A DNA stretch of 64,000 bases, taken from assembly GCA_964344035.1 (NCBI GenBank), contig CAYFLK010000010.1:1-64000 (forward strand), in the 5' to 3' direction. Source of the stretch: UBA1014 sp964344035. GTDB lineage: Bacteria; SAR324; NAC60-12. Made by a program: the position numbers and the translations under genes. The notes below the pieces were generated by a model, which searched no databases, had not been told where the DNA came from, and saw nothing but the letters and a program-made list of their open reading frames with translations. Shown piece by piece: positions 54,529-62,956 of this stretch; positions within the stretch are counted from its first letter, which is position 1; every line of letters starts with the position of its first letter.

Positions 54529-55492
54529 GCAACCAGTACGGCTGATCCAAAAAGGCGAGATTGAACCGGCTCTGACCCAGGCCCTGTATCACAGTCTTGC
54601 CGAGCAAATGGATGAATCCTCTCCGGACACCATTATTCTCTGCAGACCATCACGTCCTTATCTCTGCATCGGTTATCATCAGGTTTTGGATTCTGTACTG
54701 GATTCCGTTACCAGCCGTTTGCTTGATTTTGAAATATTGAGACGGCGCGTCGGAGGGGGCGCGACCTATCTCGACCAAAACCAGGTGTTTTACCAGTGTA
54801 TTTTCCATTGCACGCGTGTCCCCTTGCGCACCGATCAAATTTACCGAATGATGCTGACAGCCCCTGTGCGGCTGCTCCAGAAGTTGGGTTTGAACGGTAA
54901 GCTGCGCTCCATAAATGAAGTGGAAGCCAACGGCCTGCGCGTAGCTGGAATCGGGGGCGGGCGCATTGGCGAAGCGATGGTGGTGGTCGGCAATCTGCTT
55001 TTGGATTTCGATTACAAAACGATGGCACGGGTCTGGAGGGTTCCCCATTCCGCTTTCCGCGAACTCGCCGCATCAACACTGAAAGAAAGAATTACAACCC
55101 TGAGAAAACAGGGATGTAGGGAATCTGCTGAAAAAGTCCAGGCAGGACTTGCGGAAGAGTTCGCGAAAAAACTGGACCGTCCGCTCGTGCCTGGGGAATT
55201 GAGCAGCGAAGAAATGAAACAAGCAGAAAGGAACATGTCGTTTCTCGCCTCACCGGAATTCCTCCAACTGCACCACACGCAGGGTCCGGTTGCCCCGATG
55301 AACTCTCTCAAAATCGCCGCCGATGTTTACATTCACGCTAAACGATTTACGCACCAGGGAAAAGATGTAGAAATCGCCGTCAGGTCCGATCAAGGGATAA
55401 TCACCGCTTTGCTGTTCAACAGTGCGAAATCCGAAGAGTTGGAAGAATTGAGGTCAAGAATGCTCGGCACACCAGAGAATGCGTGGAACTGA
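54500..55492 (+). CDS. Second lipoate ligase-like protein with altered catalytic Lys
   Basis: A 330-residue protein of the lipoate/biotin ligase fold. The substrate loop EILRRRVGGGATYLDQNQV (residues 78-96) is kept. The next core motif, which normally holds the adenylation Lys in GRKIAG, reads NGLRVAGIGGGRIGEAM, with Arg at residue 147. There is no obvious Cys replacement of the LipM/LipL kind, though Cys 100 and 104 lie near. It may be a transferase, a regulatory partner of the first ligase, or still a ligase. The C-terminal accessory domain starts near residue 245. It closes the plus-strand lipoate operon. Confidence 0.75.
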   Translation: MLPQQKPMPEQPVRLIQKGEIEPALTQALYHSLAEQMDESSPDTIILCRPSRPYLCIGYHQVLDSVLDSVTSRLLDFEILRRRVGGGATYLDQNQVFYQCIFHCTRVPLRTDQIYRMMLTAPVRLLQKLGLNGKLRSINEVEANGLRVAGIGGGRIGEAMVVVGNLLLDFDYKTMARVWRVPHSAFRELAASTLKERITTLRKQGCRESAEKVQAGLAEEFAKKLDRPLVPGELSSEEMKQAERNMSFLASPEFLQLHHTQGPVAPMNSLKIAADVYIHAKRFTHQGKDVEIAVRSDQGIITALLFNSAKSEELEELRSRMLGTPENAWN

Positions 55493-55513
55493 GTGTGCTT
55501 TCTTTGCAGATGT

Positions 55514-55532
55514 CACAGGCTGGAAAACTGTG
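55514..55532 (+). terminator. Weak hairpin between convergent operons
   Basis: CACAG and CTGTG pair around a nine-base loop and are followed by TTTAAATT on the plus strand. It lies between the stop of the lipoate operon and the stop of the sHdr/ETF operon and may end the former. A five-base stem is weak. Confidence 0.3.
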
Positions 55533-55559
55533 TTTAAATTATCCCGAACCAGCAGCCTA

Positions 55560-57605
55560 TCAATTCAATACCTCTTCTGCAGTGTCTGATGGTGCAACAA
55601 TTTTTTCCAGTCCCATCGCCTCACAGACATAATCAATCAGGTCGCGCACCTCGATCCTGTCTTCAAATCCGGATGTCTTCACCGCGTCGCTGTACATGCT
55701 CATGTCCTTAGGGCAGGCAACTGTGAAGAGACCGACCCCGATCCATAAAGCCTCCTCGATGCGGTTAACGCTGGGGCGTTGGTGCATGTCTTTATGCTCC
55801 TTCTTCCAAATCTGTCCACCTCCAGCACCGCAGCAGAATGAATTGGTCCGGTTGCGAGGCATTTCCACGACTTCCACCCCGCAATGGCTCATCACCGTGC
55901 GGGGGTCGTCAAAAACACCGTTGTAACGCCCAAGGTAGCAGGGATCATGATAGGTAGCCCGCAAGTTAAGCGGGTTCCTGATCTTGATCCCTCCCTCTTC
56001 AAGCAGTTCACGCAATAGCGTTGAATAGTGCTTCACCCGGTATTTTCCGCCTTGGAGGGGATATTCATTGCGCAGGGTGTTGTAAGTGTGGGGGTCTGTG
56101 GTCAGGATTTCTTCAAATTCGCATTCGGACAGCACCCGGATGTTTTCTTCAGCAAGCATTTCAAAAAGCCCTTCTTCCCCGACACGGCGGGCATCATTTC
56201 CAGCGGACTTTTCACCTGTCATCATGATCCCGAAATCCACTCCCGCAGCATTGAGGACCATGGCCACTTTGCGCGTCGTTTCAACACAATTCTGGTTGAA
56301 GGAAGCAAAATCCCCTACGTACCAGAGATAGTGCACAGGCACTTTGGACGCATCCTTGATCTTGAAATCCAGGTTTTTGCTCCAGCGCGTTCGCTTCCGG
56401 GATGATTCGCCAAAGGAATTGCCTTGTTCGTCCAGGCTGCGCAAAACATCCGCCAGTTCATCCGGCATCCTGGCATCAAAAACGAGCCTCCTGCGGATTT
56501 CGAGGATATCCTGCATCGGTTCGTTGCCGACAGGACAGATTTCCACGCATGCCATGCAGCTCGTGCAGGACCAGGTGGCATCCTCTGAAATTGCTTCATC
56601 GAGAAGCTTCCCCCCGGCATCACCTGCCACCAGTGCGCGGGCATTGCGGTTGATAATAAAGCGTTTGTTTATCTCAAGCGCCGAGGGACTCAACGGGGCG
56701 CCTGACAGGTGTGCCGGACAGACCTCATGACAACGCGTACACATGATGCACGCATAAGAATCAAGCACTTGTTTCCAGGAAAGGTCAAACAGCGTTTCCG
56801 CCCCGGGATTAGCCGAATCCAAGGATGCGTTCATCCTCCCTTTCGGATCCCGGTTTGCGAAGGTCAAGTTCAACGGGGCAATCATCAGGTGGATATGCTT
56901 GCTGCGCGGAAAGTACGGGAGGAAAAGCACGATCAGTCCCATGGCCAGCCACCAGGCAACGTGAATCCCGGTTTCCAGTCCGGGCCACCCGTAAAATAAC
57001 GGCGCAGCAAGACTGGCCGCGGGCATGGACCATTCCACCTGCTGCTTTTCCGCCAGATGAAACACTGTCCCCAGCCAGCGGGAGCCGACATGAAGAATGA
57101 TAAAAAAACCTACTATCAGGGAGTCCTTGCGTATTCCACCCTGCGAGACAGCGGACTGTAGCAATACATTTGAATTGAATTCGAAAACCTTCGGTTTGAA
57201 GATAAATCGACGGTTCAGGAAATACACCATGCCGACAAGAACAAGGATACTGAAGAGGTCCGAAAGAATATTAAAAACCAGGGCAAGCGGATGGGAACTG
57301 CCGATTGTCGTCCATCCTTCGACATATGCTTCAAGGATGTCATTGACATTGACCAAAAGATAAAAACTGAATCCGAAAAAGATAAAGGAGTGGAAAAGGC
57401 TGACCACCGGCCTGGCCTTGAACAACGGTTTCTGCAGACCGACGTCAATCAAGGCCTTTAACATGCGACGGGTAATATCATCTGTTCTTGCCGCAGGCTG
57501 CCCTGAGCGGACGATGCTGAAAATGCGGCGGAATCCCTGAAAAGCCAGACTTCCGCAAACGAGGACCAGCAGTATGAATGCCAGCTGTTCCGGGGGACTG
57601 AGCAT
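55560..57605 (-). CDS. emo: Membrane ETF:quinone oxidoreductase with HdrD-like core (EMO)
   Basis: A 681-residue inner-membrane iron-sulfur protein. About five membrane helices (near 8-28, 67-88, 107-130, 163-183, 210-232) resemble a NarI-like haem/quinone domain. Two 4Fe-4S sites follow: CIMCTRCHEVCP (286-296) and CTSCMACVEICP (347-357), then a CCG domain (YHDPCYLGRYNGVFDD and FCCGAGGGQIW). This is the layout of ETF:menaquinone oxidoreductases found beside etfAB. It would take electrons from EtfAB and reduce quinone. A ribosome site GAGGAGGT precedes ATG 57605, which overlaps the stop of a tiny ORF. It is the last gene of the operon. Confidence 0.88.
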   Translation of the reverse strand: MLSPPEQLAFILLVLVCGSLAFQGFRRIFSIVRSGQPAARTDDITRRMLKALIDVGLQKPLFKARPVVSLFHSFIFFGFSFYLLVNVNDILEAYVEGWTTIGSSHPLALVFNILSDLFSILVLVGMVYFLNRRFIFKPKVFEFNSNVLLQSAVSQGGIRKDSLIVGFFIILHVGSRWLGTVFHLAEKQQVEWSMPAASLAAPLFYGWPGLETGIHVAWWLAMGLIVLFLPYFPRSKHIHLMIAPLNLTFANRDPKGRMNASLDSANPGAETLFDLSWKQVLDSYACIMCTRCHEVCPAHLSGAPLSPSALEINKRFIINRNARALVAGDAGGKLLDEAISEDATWSCTSCMACVEICPVGNEPMQDILEIRRRLVFDARMPDELADVLRSLDEQGNSFGESSRKRTRWSKNLDFKIKDASKVPVHYLWYVGDFASFNQNCVETTRKVAMVLNAAGVDFGIMMTGEKSAGNDARRVGEEGLFEMLAEENIRVLSECEFEEILTTDPHTYNTLRNEYPLQGGKYRVKHYSTLLRELLEEGGIKIRNPLNLRATYHDPCYLGRYNGVFDDPRTVMSHCGVEVVEMPRNRTNSFCCGAGGGQIWKKEHKDMHQRPSVNRIEEALWIGVGLFTVACPKDMSMYSDAVKTSGFEDRIEVRDLIDYVCEAMGLEKIVAPSDTAEEVLN

Positions 57606-57715
57606 TAGACCTCCTCATTCGGGGGAGATGCCGGTGACACATCCCCCCTCCCTATGTTGTACGCCTTGGGGGTGAGCCGGGAATCTACCCGCACCAGTTT
57701 TTTTCTCGACATCAT
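57605..57715 (-). CDS. Putative 36-residue coupled small ORF
   Basis: Two adjacent ATGs at 57715 and 57712 follow a good ribosome site (AGGAGTGGCTG). The frame reads MMSRKKLVRVDSRLTPKAYN and then IGRGDVSPASPPNEEV, ending TAA that shares one base with the EMO start codon (TAATG). Basic at the start, acidic and proline-rich at the end. It may be a small subunit, or just a coupling device for EMO translation. I recognise no family. Confidence 0.4.
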   Translation of the reverse strand: MMSRKKLVRVDSRLTPKAYNIGRGDVSPASPPNEEV

Positions 57716-57767
57716 CAGCCACTCCTGCAGGGACGAAGCGGTCCCAAGCAAATGAACCTTTGCTTCT

Positions 57768-58703
57768 TCACCCCAGTGCCTCGGAAACCTCCTCGCAAAT
57801 ATCGAATAGGTCTTCCGTCATTCCATAATGAGCGACATCAAAGATCGGTGCGTTTTTATCGGTATTGACGGCAACTATCGTTGATGCGCTTTTCATCCCC
57901 TCAAGGTGTTCAGGAGCGCCGGATATGCCCAGCGCGATGTAAACTTTCGGGGTGACCTTCAATCCTGATTTGCCGACCTGGCAGGCCTTCGGCATCCATC
58001 CCGCATCCACGATAGGGCGGGAGCAAGCAACATCGGCATTCAGGGTTTCCGCCAGTTCACGGGCAACCTCTATGTCATCGCGGCTGCTGATGCCCCTACC
58101 TACCGCGACCAGGATTTCACTTTGGGTGATGTCCACTTCCGCCGCATCAGGTTCAATCAGCTTCTTGAACTTGACCTTTCCGGGGCCGAAATCTGCCTCA
58201 AATTCCTCAATTTCCGGTGCCCCGTCGATGCGTCCCACATCGGCGTTAAACGCCCCAGCAAGGACCATGGCCACAGCTTTGTCGGCCCGCGCCTTGACGT
58301 TCATTTTTCCCCCGTAAAGCCGGCTCGTCAGCTGATATCCAGTTCCATCTTCCGAAATCCCGGAACAGTAAGCCGCTACAGGGAGATTCAACGCGGTCCC
58401 GAGGACCGGCCCGATTTCCATCCCCATGGAGGTGGACCCTACAAGCACCAGCGAATGTGCTTGGGAGGATACCACCGACCGGGCTGCGGCAGCGAAAGAC
58501 ACGGGGTTAAAATCGTCGCTTCCACCAACGCAGATGACGCGGTCAGCGGCTCCAAGTTCTGATGCTTTTTCCTTCATCGTTCCATAAACCAATGCCGAAC
58601 ACTTGCCCTCGCCGGCAAGTTCCCTGGCTTTGCCCAGCATCTCGAACGTGATGTCCTGAAAAACTCCCTGCATGTGCTCTGTCACCACCAAAACATCTCC
58701 CAT
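57768..58703 (-). CDS. etfA: Electron transfer flavoprotein alpha subunit
   Basis: A 311-residue ETF alpha. The C-terminal FAD domain is clear: GRGISSRDDIEVARELAETL, RPIVDAGWMPKACQVGKSGL, KVYIALGISGAPEHLEGMKS and VNTDKNAPIFDVAHYGMTED. With EtfB it binds FAD and shuttles electrons. There is no ferredoxin domain or other bifurcating insertion. In this cluster its donor is most likely the sHdr complex and its acceptor the membrane protein encoded two genes on. It lies 35 bases after etfB. Confidence 0.95.
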   Translation of the reverse strand: MGDVLVVTEHMQGVFQDITFEMLGKARELAGEGKCSALVYGTMKEKASELGAADRVICVGGSDDFNPVSFAAAARSVVSSQAHSLVLVGSTSMGMEIGPVLGTALNLPVAAYCSGISEDGTGYQLTSRLYGGKMNVKARADKAVAMVLAGAFNADVGRIDGAPEIEEFEADFGPGKVKFKKLIEPDAAEVDITQSEILVAVGRGISSRDDIEVARELAETLNADVACSRPIVDAGWMPKACQVGKSGLKVTPKVYIALGISGAPEHLEGMKSASTIVAVNTDKNAPIFDVAHYGMTEDLFDICEEVSEALG

Positions 58704-58738
58704 CTTGCGTTCTCCTGAGTTGTGTTGCGGAATTCGAT

Positions 58739-59482
58739 TCAGACCACCCCGTTTTCCCGGAGGACCTCGATTAATTCATCGACCGAACCGAGCATCTTTG
58801 CACCGGCCACTTTTTCAGGCGGAGCCATTGAACCGATTTCGCTAACGACCCCATCTACCTGGGTTTTAACGGTTATTTCCTCGATGGATGCGGACTGCTG
58901 AATTTGCCTGACTTTGCTGACTGGAGCGTAACGGGGTGTCTGGCGTGCAGCCTGGATTCCCAGCACCGCGGGCAGTTCCACTTCGAACTCGGCCATCAGC
59001 CCGCCGAAGTATTCCTTGTGGATAAGCCCGCTGCCTCCTTGAATCTCAACATGGGTGACGACGCTGATACTGGGGTATTGCAGTATCGTGGAAAGGATAG
59101 GGGCGATCTGCCCGTCACGGTCATCTACCGACTGCACGCCGGTCATGATCAGGTCGTAACCGCTACCGAATGCATCAGCAAAGGCTCTAGCGAGTTGATG
59201 ACTGTTTGCGGGAGTGTCTCCGCGCAGCATCACCGCCCGGTCGGCGCCTTTGGCCAATGCGCCGAAAAGCATTCTTTCTGTATCTTCACATTCGAACGCA
59301 AACGCGGTCACTTCATCGGCCTGCCCGGTCTCCTTGATGCAAATGGCTTCTTCGAGGGCGTGTTCATCGTATTCGTTTATTCGGAACTTCAGGTACTCCG
59401 TATCAAGACCTTTCCCGGATTCATCAACTTCCAGTTCCTCCACCAGGTCCGGGACCTGTTTGAGAGCAACGGCAATTTTCAT
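58739..59482 (-). CDS. etfB: Electron transfer flavoprotein beta subunit
   Basis: A 247-residue ETF beta, the AMP-binding partner of EtfA. Typical parts: MKIAVALKQVPDLVEELEVD, RINEYDEHALEEAICIKETG, YDLIMTGVQSVDDRDGQIAP and the tail ARQTPRYAPVSKVRQIQQ. AGGAGG precedes the ATG closely. It is directly downstream of the tusA-like gene, whose restored reading frame ends 12 bases before this start. Part of the sHdr-ETF operon. Confidence 0.95.
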   Translation of the reverse strand: MKIAVALKQVPDLVEELEVDESGKGLDTEYLKFRINEYDEHALEEAICIKETGQADEVTAFAFECEDTERMLFGALAKGADRAVMLRGDTPANSHQLARAFADAFGSGYDLIMTGVQSVDDRDGQIAPILSTILQYPSISVVTHVEIQGGSGLIHKEYFGGLMAEFEVELPAVLGIQAARQTPRYAPVSKVRQIQQSASIEEITVKTQVDGVVSEIGSMAPPEKVAGAKMLGSVDELIEVLRENGVV

Positions 59483-59494
59483 AAGCCTCCTTGG

Positions 59495-59806
59495 TTATTT
59501 CACGCGTTCTACAAAAAAATGTTTCTCCTTTTCTTCAATCAGGATTTGCAGCAGCCTGTGTCCGGAAGACCTGCACCAGGCCTTTAGGTCGGGTTCCGCT
59601 CATGGATGAGAGCTGCTGACCAAGACTATTTCACCAACGTTCACTTTGCGGATGGCCTGCCAGGTACGGATCACCGGCATCCCCATTCCGCAGTCTCCCA
59701 GCTGCAGGTGTGTTTTTGGCGTTTTAATTACATCGTCCATCGGTCTGGAGTGTGAATATTCAGTCATTGATTGAAACTCGTTTTCATCCAACCCTTGATA
59801 ATTCAT
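59495..59806 (-). CDS. tusA: TusA-like sulfur carrier with in-frame TGA
   Basis: A TusA/SirA-fold sulfur carrier of about 103 codons with an internal TGA at 59602-59600. Before it: LQLGDCGMGMPVIRTWQAI and VGEIVLVSSSHP. After it, in the same frame: AEPDLKAWCRSSGHRLLQIL and KHFFVERVK, exactly the TusA second half, ending in TAA at 59495. The usual CPxP Cys position holds Met; a Cys lies two residues upstream. TusA family proteins pass persulfide sulfur and occur in nearly all sHdr clusters. The TGA may be a nonsense mutation, an error or selenocysteine. The start may be ATG 59806 or 59767. Confidence 0.7.
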
Positions 59807-59858
59807 GCTTGGCTATTGTAGAGAAAAACTGGATGTCCAAGCTGATTGCCCGGCTGGA

Positions 59859-61139
59859 TTATTCCATGCAGAAATCGAGGATCTCGGCGATATCCAGCAC
59901 TTCCAGCTTTCCCTCGTTGCCGGTTGATTTGAGGGCATCTTCGAATCGGGAAACCTCGTAAGGGCAGCAGACGACGAGCACCTCCGCCCCAATCGATACC
60001 GCTTCCTTGACACGGTTTTCCGACAGCCTTTCTCTTGTGTGATCCGCGGTCAACCCGTCCAGCCACATTCCTCCACCACCGCCTCCGCAGCAGTAGCTTT
60101 GCTCGCGGCAGCGGTACATCTCCTGGAATACCGCTCCGGGTATGGCGCCGATCAGTTCGCGCGGGGCCTGATACTCACCGTTGTGACGTCCGAGGTAACA
60201 TGGATCATGAAAAGTAAGTTTTCTAGCGTATTCCTTTGTCAGCAATGGCTTTAACTCATCCAACCTGTCGCACAAGAACCGGGTGTAATGCACCACTTTG
60301 TATTCATTGCCGGTTACTTCCGGGTAGAAGTTCCGAAACGCGTTGTATGCGTGGGGATCGGTGACAAGCAGGTGATTGTGGCCATACTTCTGAAACAGCT
60401 CATCATTGTATACCGCCAGTTCCTCGAATAAACCGCTTTCACCGACAAGGCGCTGGGAATCTCCGTCACATTTTTCCTTGCTGCCAAGAACACCGAAATC
60501 CACCCCCAAACGGTTGAACATCCGGGCCAATGCTTTTGCCGCGTCATTGCCCCGCGCATGGTAGGAGTAATAATCACTGACATACCAGAGCACATCGACA
60601 TTCTCTGACCCGTCTTCCTTGGAAAGGTCCCGAGGGGGCTGGTCCAGCCCTTTGGTCCAGCGAACCCGCTTACGCGGAGATTCGCCCATAGGATTGCCGT
60701 ATTCAGACACGTTTTGCAGCATCTCCTGCAGTTCCCCGGGAATAACTCCATCGAGCACCACCTTCTCCCGCAGGGCGGGCATTATCCGAAGCATGTCGAC
60801 TTCCTTGGGACACACCCGCAGGCAGTTCATGCAGGTTGTGCAAAGCCAGAGATCATCACTTTCGAACAGGTTTTCTCCGGTCTGCAGTTTGCGGAAAAGT
60901 TTCCGCGGCCCATAACTGCCGACATTGTCAACCGGACAGGCGCCCACGCACTGCGCGCACTGGTAGCACCAACCCATAGATTCGGCCCCGGGGGTTTCGG
61001 TGACTTTGTCGAGGAAAGTCAGGTCGTAACCTGACAGCTCACGCGGCTCATACATCCGGTTCCAGATACCGGAAATGTCGATGCCCTCAACTACTGCTTC
61101 TTCCTGTTCGGTGTATTTCTCGTAACTGTGCTCCGTCAT
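59859..61139 (-). CDS. shdrB3: sHdrB3-like HdrC-HdrB fusion iron-sulfur protein
   Basis: A 426-residue soluble protein. Two 4Fe-4S sites come first: CYQCAQCVGACP (Cys 58-68) and CTTCMNCLRVCP (Cys 100-110), as in HdrC. An HdrB-like part follows with one full CCG domain (FHDPCYLGRHNGEY and SYCCGGGGGGMW); the first CCG region (VLWYVSDYYSYHARG) has lost its Cys. This fused C-B arrangement next to etfAB is the mark of type II sHdr clusters, where it likely passes electrons from the sHdr core to ETF. It lies four bases behind shdrH and 52 bases before tusA. Confidence 0.82.
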   Translation of the reverse strand: MTEHSYEKYTEQEEAVVEGIDISGIWNRMYEPRELSGYDLTFLDKVTETPGAESMGWCYQCAQCVGACPVDNVGSYGPRKLFRKLQTGENLFESDDLWLCTTCMNCLRVCPKEVDMLRIMPALREKVVLDGVIPGELQEMLQNVSEYGNPMGESPRKRVRWTKGLDQPPRDLSKEDGSENVDVLWYVSDYYSYHARGNDAAKALARMFNRLGVDFGVLGSKEKCDGDSQRLVGESGLFEELAVYNDELFQKYGHNHLLVTDPHAYNAFRNFYPEVTGNEYKVVHYTRFLCDRLDELKPLLTKEYARKLTFHDPCYLGRHNGEYQAPRELIGAIPGAVFQEMYRCREQSYCCGGGGGGMWLDGLTADHTRERLSENRVKEAVSIGAEVLVVCCPYEVSRFEDALKSTGNEGKLEVLDIAEILDFCME

Positions 61140-61142
61140 TGG

Positions 61143-61895
61143 TCAAGCCTCCAGTTTTTGCACCCCGAGTACCCTCCGGGTCAGTTCGGGAAGTTCGGGA
61201 AGGATCCTGTTGAATTCCCGGGATAGTTTCACCTGGAAAACTGTGTACATGTAAACCGCATAGACACAGGCCAGGAAAACATCAACTCCGTGAAACCCAT
61301 GGGACATACGTGAAAAACCGCGTTCATGTCCGACAGTATCCACCCCCGCCATCGCTTTTCCAACCATCATGTAGGATTCTCCGGGAGTTTCCCCGTGCAG
61401 CAGAGTAGATTTTCTCAGCACCAGTGGGAGGGCGCCGGTCTTTGTATCCTCATCCCAAATCCAATTGGTCCACAGCCAGTAGCGGTCGGGCATGGTGAAA
61501 TGGAGCAGTTCACCGGCCAGGTTGATGCGCATTTTCTTCTCTATCCCAGATATCCCCCAGACAAACCTATCGAAACGTTCAGGCAATATGCGCTTGCCAT
61601 AAAGCAAGTCCCGTATTTGTTTGCGCAGAAACAAAAATCCGTTGTCCTTGATCAGACGGTTTGATTTTCTCCCCAGCGTGAATATCAAGCTGACAACCCC
61701 GGAGAATTCCTCTTCGCCCAATGTCTCAATTTTTGAAACATTTAGGATTTCCCGGAACCTGTCACTTTTACGTGCAATCCGTTTTGATAGGTCCTCGAGT
61801 TCACGTGAAGAAGCCAGCTTGGCGGCTTCTTTCATGAACTCGAGGGCCGATTCCTCATCGACTGCCTTCCCTGCGGTCAAGGAATCGTTAAGCAT
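61143..61895 (-). CDS. shdrH: sHdr cluster protein sHdrH
   Basis: A 250-residue helical protein without metal-binding motifs: ALEFMKEAAKLASSRELEDL at the N-terminus, WLWTNWIWDEDTKTGALPLV in the middle, and MSHGFHGVDVFLACVYAVYM near the end. It sits exactly between shdrA and the next hdr gene, the position of the conserved hypothetical gene (hyp/shdrH) of sHdr clusters. Function is not established. Its start shares one base with the shdrA stop (TGATG), so production is coupled. Confidence 0.75.
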   Translation of the reverse strand: MLNDSLTAGKAVDEESALEFMKEAAKLASSRELEDLSKRIARKSDRFREILNVSKIETLGEEEFSGVVSLIFTLGRKSNRLIKDNGFLFLRKQIRDLLYGKRILPERFDRFVWGISGIEKKMRINLAGELLHFTMPDRYWLWTNWIWDEDTKTGALPLVLRKSTLLHGETPGESYMMVGKAMAGVDTVGHERGFSRMSHGFHGVDVFLACVYAVYMYTVFQVKLSREFNRILPELPELTRRVLGVQKLEA

Positions 61896-62956
61896 CAGGC
61901 TGCCTGAAGGGATGCTTTGCGTATGAATGCGGAAGCCTTCAACGCGGCCGCCCCTCCCATCGAAACCGAATCTTCCAGGTCAGCAGGGCTTGCAGCCGCG
62001 CCCGCAACAAAAATACCGGGTTCGCTTGTTTCAACCGTGTTCAATGCGCCGCCGACAGTTTCGATGAAACCGTGGGATTCAAGTGGCAGCCGAAACAGTT
62101 CCGCCATTCGGGTGGTCCCTTCGCTGGGTTCCATTCCAACTGAGAGGATCACCACATCCATCGGCACTTCCATGGGACGCCCCATGGTGGTGTCCTCTCC
62201 CTTGACAACAACCGTGTCTCCGCGTCGGGTGATTTCCGTGACAATGCCGCGTATATAATTAACCCGGTATTGCTCTTGGGCTTTCCAATAGATTTCATCT
62301 TCCCAAAACCCATACATGCGCATGTCGATGTAGAAGATGAAAACACGGCATTCCGGGAGCATATGACGTATTTCAATGGCCTCCTTCGAAGCAATGGCGC
62401 AGCAGACCTTGGAACACCACTGGTTGCCGACCTGGCGGTCACGGCTACCCACGCACTGGATGAAACAGACTTGTTTGGGGGTCTTTCCTGTGGAGGGACG
62501 CACAAACCTGCCGGCTTTCAGCATGCGTTCCGCATCGACAAGGGTGATTACGTCATCGAATTCATAATAGCCGTACATCTGTGTTTCTTTTCCCGGATCA
62601 AAATGCTGGAACCCAGTGGCAATGATCACGCTTCCCGCAGGCAGGAATTCCATCCCCCCGGGGCCTTTGACCCCGATTTCGAGGGCAGGTGCCTTTCCCT
62701 TGACACTGACCACTTCAGAAGAGGTTCGAATGTCTATCAGCTCATCGGCGTCGATCCGTCCTATCATTTCCCCCATTGCCTCCTCGGCGTTGCGCATATT
62801 GGGGGTGAGCGCGGCATAATCGGAAAGGATCGGCATGCCTCCGAGGCGGTCAGCCTTGTCCACCAGGGTGACGCGGTATCCCAGGTCCGCCACCCCTCGC
62901 GCCGCTTCCAGACCCGCAGGGCCACCTCCAATTATTAACACGGGAAGTTCAGACAT
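61895..62956 (-). CDS. shdrA: sHdrA, flavin-containing Hdr-like subunit
   Basis: A 353-residue HdrA-like flavoprotein. ATG 62956 is chosen because GGGAGG lies seven bases upstream. FAD-binding N-terminus: LIIGGGPAGLEAARGVADLG; iron-sulfur site CFIQCVGSRDRQVGNQWCSK then VCC; C-terminal flavin segment ILSVGMEPSEGTTRMAELFR and FVAGAAASPADLEDSV. It lacks the extra ferredoxin and N-terminal domains of methanogen HdrA, as in sulfur-oxidiser sHdrA. The start overlaps the shdrB1 stop by eight bases. Confidence 0.88.
   Translation of the reverse strand: MSELPVLIIGGGPAGLEAARGVADLGYRVTLVDKADRLGGMPILSDYAALTPNMRNAEEAMGEMIGRIDADELIDIRTSSEVVSVKGKAPALEIGVKGPGGMEFLPAGSVIIATGFQHFDPGKETQMYGYYEFDDVITLVDAERMLKAGRFVRPSTGKTPKQVCFIQCVGSRDRQVGNQWCSKVCCAIASKEAIEIRHMLPECRVFIFYIDMRMYGFWEDEIYWKAQEQYRVNYIRGIVTEITRRGDTVVVKGEDTTMGRPMEVPMDVVILSVGMEPSEGTTRMAELFRLPLESHGFIETVGGALNTVETSEPGIFVAGAAASPADLEDSVSMGGAAALKASAFIRKASLQAA

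Noticed and set aside
59600..59602. TGA recoded to Gly or Trp genome-wide
   Set aside because: Many intact genes here end in TGA (for example the TetR gene, lbpA, shdrA), and the dead lipoprotein also has a TAA lesion, so an alternative code is not supported.
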